Shown: in pieces, positions 59,567 to 64,000 of the stretch
Layout of the letters: every line of letters starts with the position of its first letter
Position numbering within the stretch: the stretch's first letter is position 1
From: Thelonectria olida
Taxonomy: Eukaryota > Ascomycota > Sordariomycetes > Hypocreales > Nectriaceae
Length of the DNA stretch: 64,000 nucleotides
Assembly: GCA_020736575.1 (NCBI GenBank)
Contig: JAGPYM010000003.1
Location: 930,001-994,000, forward strand
Direction: 5' to 3'
Position numbers and translations under genes: made by a program
The notes under the pieces: model-generated
Database searches by the model: none
Seen by the model: only the letters and a program-made list of their open reading frames with translations
What the model was told of the DNA's origin: nothing

Positions 59567-61753
59567 ATGAGCTCTCTCACGGTCCCCCGAATCCGTCGCA
59601 CGGCACAAAATACACAGTTTACGTGAGTCCAGATCCATTTTTGGAGATGCATCGATTTCAATACTGACAATGTTAGCTATAATCTCTCCCGGCGTGTAAA
59701 CGATGTCCAAACCTACCCCGTCCAGTCCCCGCAAGGTGCGACAATCTTAATATACGGTCATGAGAACGGCGTGACGCTGGTTTGGCGAGGTGGTAGGCGA
59801 TTCAAGTCGGTTAAGAAGACATCCCTGAAGGAGAAACAAAATGGAACTACCGAAGATGCGGTGATGATTATCGACTCCGACGACGAAGAACCTGCAACAA
59901 AGAGCAAAGGTGCTTCCAAGTTTGAGGACAACCCTCAATTTGAAGATGAGATCGAAGAAGGGCCATATCCCGAAATTGTGCAGACATTGGATCTAGCGCT
60001 CGGTACGGCGGTGTTGAACGTGGCACTAATGCCCATGACCCCAACAGCCGTAGAGGATGCTGCTTGGGGAGGAGCCCAGATCTTGACAGAGAAGATGGTT
60101 TTTGCGGTGTCTTGCGTCACCAACGACGTCTATGTTATTACCCTCCCCTTGACGCCTCCGTCCCCGGAAAGCAAGGCTAGACCGGAGTTGAGGGATGACC
60201 TCTTGGCTGGCAATGCTGGATCTGGAGCATGGGGCGAGTCTCTTATTCTCTTGGGAGGACAGGATAAGCATAGCCAAGGCATCGCCATTAACCTGGTCAT
60301 GCCAAAGGCTTCAGAGCGACCAGGCACAAAGTCTCGCGCTGTTGTCGCCTCACACTCTCGTGAAGCTTCGGGAATTCTTCGACTGTGGGAAGTCCCCTTG
60401 GATCCCAAGGACAGACCTGGCAAGGCCATCGAGCCGTTCCAGACCGAATTTCTGCCCAGCCCCCTTACAAGCATTTCTTTCAACTCTACGCACACCACGC
60501 AACTCCTCGTGGTTTCGTCCGTACAAGGCGTGCGGATCTACGACTTTGCTCTGCCTTCATTACCCCCAGACCCAGAAGCCACTGGCCCCTTCCCCGTGCA
60601 GGGGTCCTGGCTTCTTACTCTTTACCAGCCATTTGCTCGACCATCATCAACCAGAAAGCCGATCCTGGACGCTGCATGGATTGCTCACGGCCGTGCCGTC
60701 TTCGTTCTCCTCGCTGATGGCACTTGGGGAATCTGGGACATTGACGGAGTGAGCCCTGCCTTGTCTGGGGCTGCCCTGTCTGACAAACTCAAGCCTGGCG
60801 TCCGAGGTGCTGCACTCACGGCATTCAGTGTGTCTGGGTATGTCGAGGGAACGAGCTCACTGCGAAGCGTTGCTTCGCAAATCAAAGAGACTGGCAATGG
60901 AGAATTTGCACCTATGACACCTCACACTCGACGCCAAGCTACGGCATCCCTTAGCTCAGCCATCACCCTTGATCGACTGGCCACTATTCGAGGCGGTATC
61001 AAGGTCACTCCCCTCCCTACTGCTGGTAACGCGGTTCAAGATGAGAGTCTGGTGCTCTGGGTGGGCGGTCTTGACCACGTCTGTGTCATCCCTCTCGTTT
61101 CACGATTCTGGGAGTCACAAGTTCGCAAAGGCGCCGGTCCAGGAGATCTTTTCTCCAACACGCAGCCAACTAGAATGGTCAGGCTGTTGGATCTGTCTAC
61201 TGGTCTCCTGGGTGAGCGCTGTGTTGGTGTCAGCCTCGCAGTCGACCCTTCGCAACAAGGAACTGGTGGTAGCCAGGATGGAGGCCTCCCAGCGGACGTC
61301 CTAATTCTGGGTGAATCTCGCATCGTCATCGTGCGGGAGGGTGAGGATGGACCAGGTAAGAGGATCGGTGGGGTTGTGAGCACACGAAAGCGACGACTAT
61401 TTTCGAAGGGCGAGAAGTCTGATGCAATCATCGTCCATGGCAAGCAAGACAAGATGGGCAAGTTTGCTTATAACCTTAGTACCGTCAAGCCCGGGACTCT
61501 GCGCTCCAAGTCGGCGCCATTCCGACAGGACGAGAGCTTTGGAGACTTGACGACGCAAGAAGACCCTTTCGCCCTTCCAACTCGGCCAAGAGTGGGATTC
61601 GACTTTACGGACACTTTGGATGCGGCGGCAGACCTGACCGAGGACTTTACCGCGCGAAATGTGGAGGTTGAGATGCTTGACATCATGGAGATTGATAAAA
61701 CCTTGGATAATATGGAGAACCGCGGAAGAAGGGTGCTCTTCGATAAGCACTGA
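59567..61753 (+). CDS. Nucleoporin Nup37-type WD40/beta-propeller protein
   Basis: Exons 59567-59622 and 59677-61753; intron 59623-59676 (GTGAGT, CTGAC branch, GTTAG); 710 residues. WD-like blades are visible: ATILIYGHENGVTLVW, then SREASGILRLWEVPLD, LLVVSSVQGVRIYDFALPSL, and AVFVLLADGTWGIWDIDG. An acidic insert (MIIDSDDEEPA) interrupts the first blades. The C-terminal tail is extended and partly disordered. Length and layout match the enlarged Nup37 of filamentous fungi, which binds the Nup120 end of the Y-complex in the nuclear pore. A generic WD40 scaffold is the alternative. Confidence 0.72.
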
Positions 61754-62662
61754 GCAGACTGACGTGAATTGCAGGAACGAAGTAGTGCTGGGGATGAGGT
61801 GTACGATACCCAACTATGCGAGGATATAGGGACACATACAACAACGAAGTTTTCGCATTGTAGCCACGTGGACATTGCGGTTTCCGCCAACCAGGCCACC
61901 GCCCTATTGCATGTTTCCCGTGACACAACCTACTCTTTCCGCACGGCAAGGTGGAGCGCAAGGCGAGATCATCCTTGACTGCTCTGTATTCCGAGCGGTA
62001 TATCGAAACACAAAACTCAATGCCATCTACCAACGAGGCGGGCGACTTCTTGCAAGTCGAAGGGAAGGGATTCGTTGCGAGACCTAAAAACCTCATGCTC
62101 TCTCAGCATCTGAAGCCGTGTTCTGTTAACTGCTGACCGAGGACTTTCCAAGGCTGGCGGGGGGTGCGGGGATACTGAGCTGGGACTTGGTGGCGTTGAG
62201 ACATTCTATTCGTCGTTGAGCTGTGAAGTTCGAAGAGATGATGTGTAAGGTGACTGCCCTTGTGCCCGTGATTTGTGCATTTCTTTAGTTGTGTTGTCCT
62301 CAACTCGTTTCCTTCTTGGCGATAACTCGATGTGAAGAACCGGGAGAGCAGAGTCTGGAGCCGCCGCATGCGTATCGCGGTTGGTTGGGAGCTGTTTCAG
62401 TTAGCCGCCGAGACTGCCCATGAAGCAGTTGCCTTGAAGCCTTTTCGAATGTCAGACCATCTACGTCCATTCGGAGCCATCACGCTTCGAGCAATGAGTA
62501 AAGAGACAGTTGGCTGAACCCCTGCAAGTTGATAATCCCAAGTGGGACGGACTGACCACCACAACAAGCCCAACTTGGAAACTACACCATTATAGCTCAC
62601 ATTGGCCGACAGCTCGCGAACTGCTCTTGACCGTCTCATCATAATCTTAGCAATAATGCGAC
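61754..62662. other. Intergenic region
   Basis: 3' flank of the Nup37-type gene and promoter of the HET gene. No gene is supported. Confidence 0.5.
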
Positions 62663-64000
62663 ATGTTCGTCCACCGTCCCCTCCAAGAAAGCAACCGTGA
62701 GATCAGGCTGGTCCGGATTGTTGGTTCTGAGTTTCCGCTCAATTTGCTCGCCAACCCTGCAAAGAAAATATCCCTCCAACTACAACATGCATCATTAAAC
62801 GACGACAACCTCTCGTATGCCGCAGTTTCGTATACTTGGGGAAGCACCGCTCACCTTGAAGAGATTGAAATCAACGGGGCTCCGTTCTTTGTCCACGACA
62901 ACTTACACGATGCGCTATTGCAGTTCCGACAAGACGGCGTCGATTCGTGGCTTTGGGTCGACGCTATTTGTATCCAGCAGTCCGACGACGTGGAAAAGGC
63001 CTGGCAGCTCATGATAATGCGACAGATTTTCAGCAGTGCGAACATGGTCCATCTATGGCTGGGACGAGGTTGCGCTGAAAGTGACATGGCCATGGACTTT
63101 GTTTCTCGGGTTGGGCCGAAGGCTCAGGCTTGTGATGCTGCGAGTCTTGCATTGTACAGCTACGAGCAAGGCCAGGAGCTGCTAGCCGACATCAAGAATA
63201 TCGTTTACGCCCGTGACGCTGGTTTCAGCACCGACGTGGGTTCAAAGTTGGGCACGTTTCTCTACGACCTCATCAGCGAGAACGATCTGTCGCCCGACCC
63301 GTGGAGGGAGTCATTGTTGATTAACGGTCTCAAGAATATCTTGTGTAGAGACTACTGGCACCGCGTCTGGATCATCCAAGAGGTTACCCTGGCGCAGGAA
63401 GCCGTCGTTATTGTAGGTGGCAAGAAGGTGCCGCTTGACATTTTTGACGCCGTCTTCGTCTCCATATGGCATGGCCGTAAGTTGGGCTTGCGGTATCTAC
63501 GACCAGAATGGAGACGCTTTGGCTGGCACTTGGGCGGGACTCTTTACGACATCAAGTCGCTCGACATACGGCGCCAGCTGCGATACAAGTCTGCCGAGAC
63601 GACGAGCGTCCGGCTGCTGAATATTCTTTGGGACAACGGTTCTGCAGCCCATCGCCCGTTCTACACCGCGACGGACCCTCGGGATATATTCTTTGGGCTA
63701 TTGGGAATACTACCTGAGCAAGAACGACATAATATACGGGCCGACTACAGCAAGACGTTTGTGGAAGTCTTTACAGAAGTAGCTAGGGAGTTGATATCCG
63801 ATGGAGACGAGGGCCGGCATCGTTTCCACCTCGACTTCTGCGTCCCCGGAGAGATCGATAGCCCCTTGCCGACCTGGGTACCTGACTGGCGGGACATTGG
63901 CATGCACGGCGTCCAAACCTGGAACGTCAGTAGTGGGCAGTTCTGGGCAGCTGGACGACACACTCAGCCAACGAGTGCGAGGAGGAGCAAAGTCGGACAC
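62663..64000 (+). CDS. HET-domain (heterokaryon incompatibility) protein, truncated by the window end
   Basis: Open from ATG 62663 to the last base, 446 codons with no stop and no need for an intron. HET-domain blocks are in order: LSYAAVSYTWGS (about 50-61), WLWVDAICIQQ (about 96-106) and YWHRVWIIQEV (about 230-240). After the domain the text DPRDIFFGLLGILPEQ and IRADYSKTFVEVF continues the family pattern. HET proteins trigger growth arrest or cell death when incompatible fungal cells fuse, and are also recruited by NLR-type partners. The C-terminus is outside the window, so a second domain cannot be excluded. ATG 62663 is the first in frame and gives a normal HET start. Confidence 0.88.
   Translation, partial: MFVHRPLQESNREIRLVRIVGSEFPLNLLANPAKKISLQLQHASLNDDNLSYAAVSYTWGSTAHLEEIEINGAPFFVHDNLHDALLQFRQDGVDSWLWVDAICIQQSDDVEKAWQLMIMRQIFSSANMVHLWLGRGCAESDMAMDFVSRVGPKAQACDAASLALYSYEQGQELLADIKNIVYARDAGFSTDVGSKLGTFLYDLISENDLSPDPWRESLLINGLKNILCRDYWHRVWIIQEVTLAQEAVVIVGGKKVPLDIFDAVFVSIWHGRKLGLRYLRPEWRRFGWHLGGTLYDIKSLDIRRQLRYKSAETTSVRLLNILWDNGSAAHRPFYTATDPRDIFFGLLGILPEQERHNIRADYSKTFVEVFTEVARELISDGDEGRHRFHLDFCVPGEIDSPLPTWVPDWRDIGMHGVQTWNVSSGQFWAAGRHTQPTSARRSKVGH

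Overview
The window is nuclear DNA of a filamentous ascomycete (Pezizomycotina), most likely a Sordariomycete. The support is short introns (about 49-153 nt) with GTANGT-type donors and CTRAC branch sites, GC-rich codon use, and a gene set made of a Zn2Cys6 regulator, NACHT/ankyrin and HET proteins, hydroxamate-siderophore genes and a Wsc sensor. No CRISPR array, rRNA or convincing tRNA was seen. All exon boundaries were placed by eye and checked only for a continuous reading frame; each multi-exon total below divides by three.

Layout. 1-2.2 kb: decayed or poorly resolved membrane-protein gene(s) at the left edge. 2.2-10.3 kb: a siderophore module, a SidF-type hydroxyornithine acyltransferase ending in PKL and a MirB-like siderophore transporter, with GATA motifs upstream including one exact match to the SreA consensus. 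11-13.1 kb: a short-chain dehydrogenase and a class I glutamine amidotransferase-like protein. 13.7-18.6 kb: an orphan CorA C-terminus, a Zn2Cys6 regulator divergent from a Gal80-like protein that lacks the catalytic lysine, and a 2OG-Fe(II) oxygenase. 19.3-21.8 kb: a SnoaL-like protein and a sugar-porter transporter. 22-25.6 kb: gene-poor, holding the relic of a secreted protein.

25.7-33.7 kb: a two-membrane-segment protein divergent from a 1,881-residue NLR-like protein (alpha/beta hydrolase, NACHT-like ATPase, ankyrin repeats, acidic tail). 34.2-44.6 kb: a housekeeping block of Mis14/Nsl1 kinetochore protein, Sec14 lipid-transfer protein, RMND1/DUF155 mitochondrial protein, a Q/P-rich nuclear-looking protein and the vacuolar aspartic protease Pep4. 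47.2-48.3 kb: an unknown protein with ten Ala-Pro-Val pentapeptides. 48.3-57.2 kb: a 9 kb gene-poor stretch ending in a pyrimidine-rich leader. 57.2-61.8 kb: a Wsc cell-wall sensor and a Nup37-type nucleoporin. 62.7-64 kb: a HET-domain protein running off the right edge.

How the genes relate. The acyltransferase and transporter plausibly serve extracellular siderophore synthesis and re-uptake under iron control. The Zn2Cys6/Gal80-like pair looks like a locally encoded activator-corepressor switch. The NLR-like and HET proteins belong to families used in fungal non-self recognition. The rest of the right half is core cell biology.
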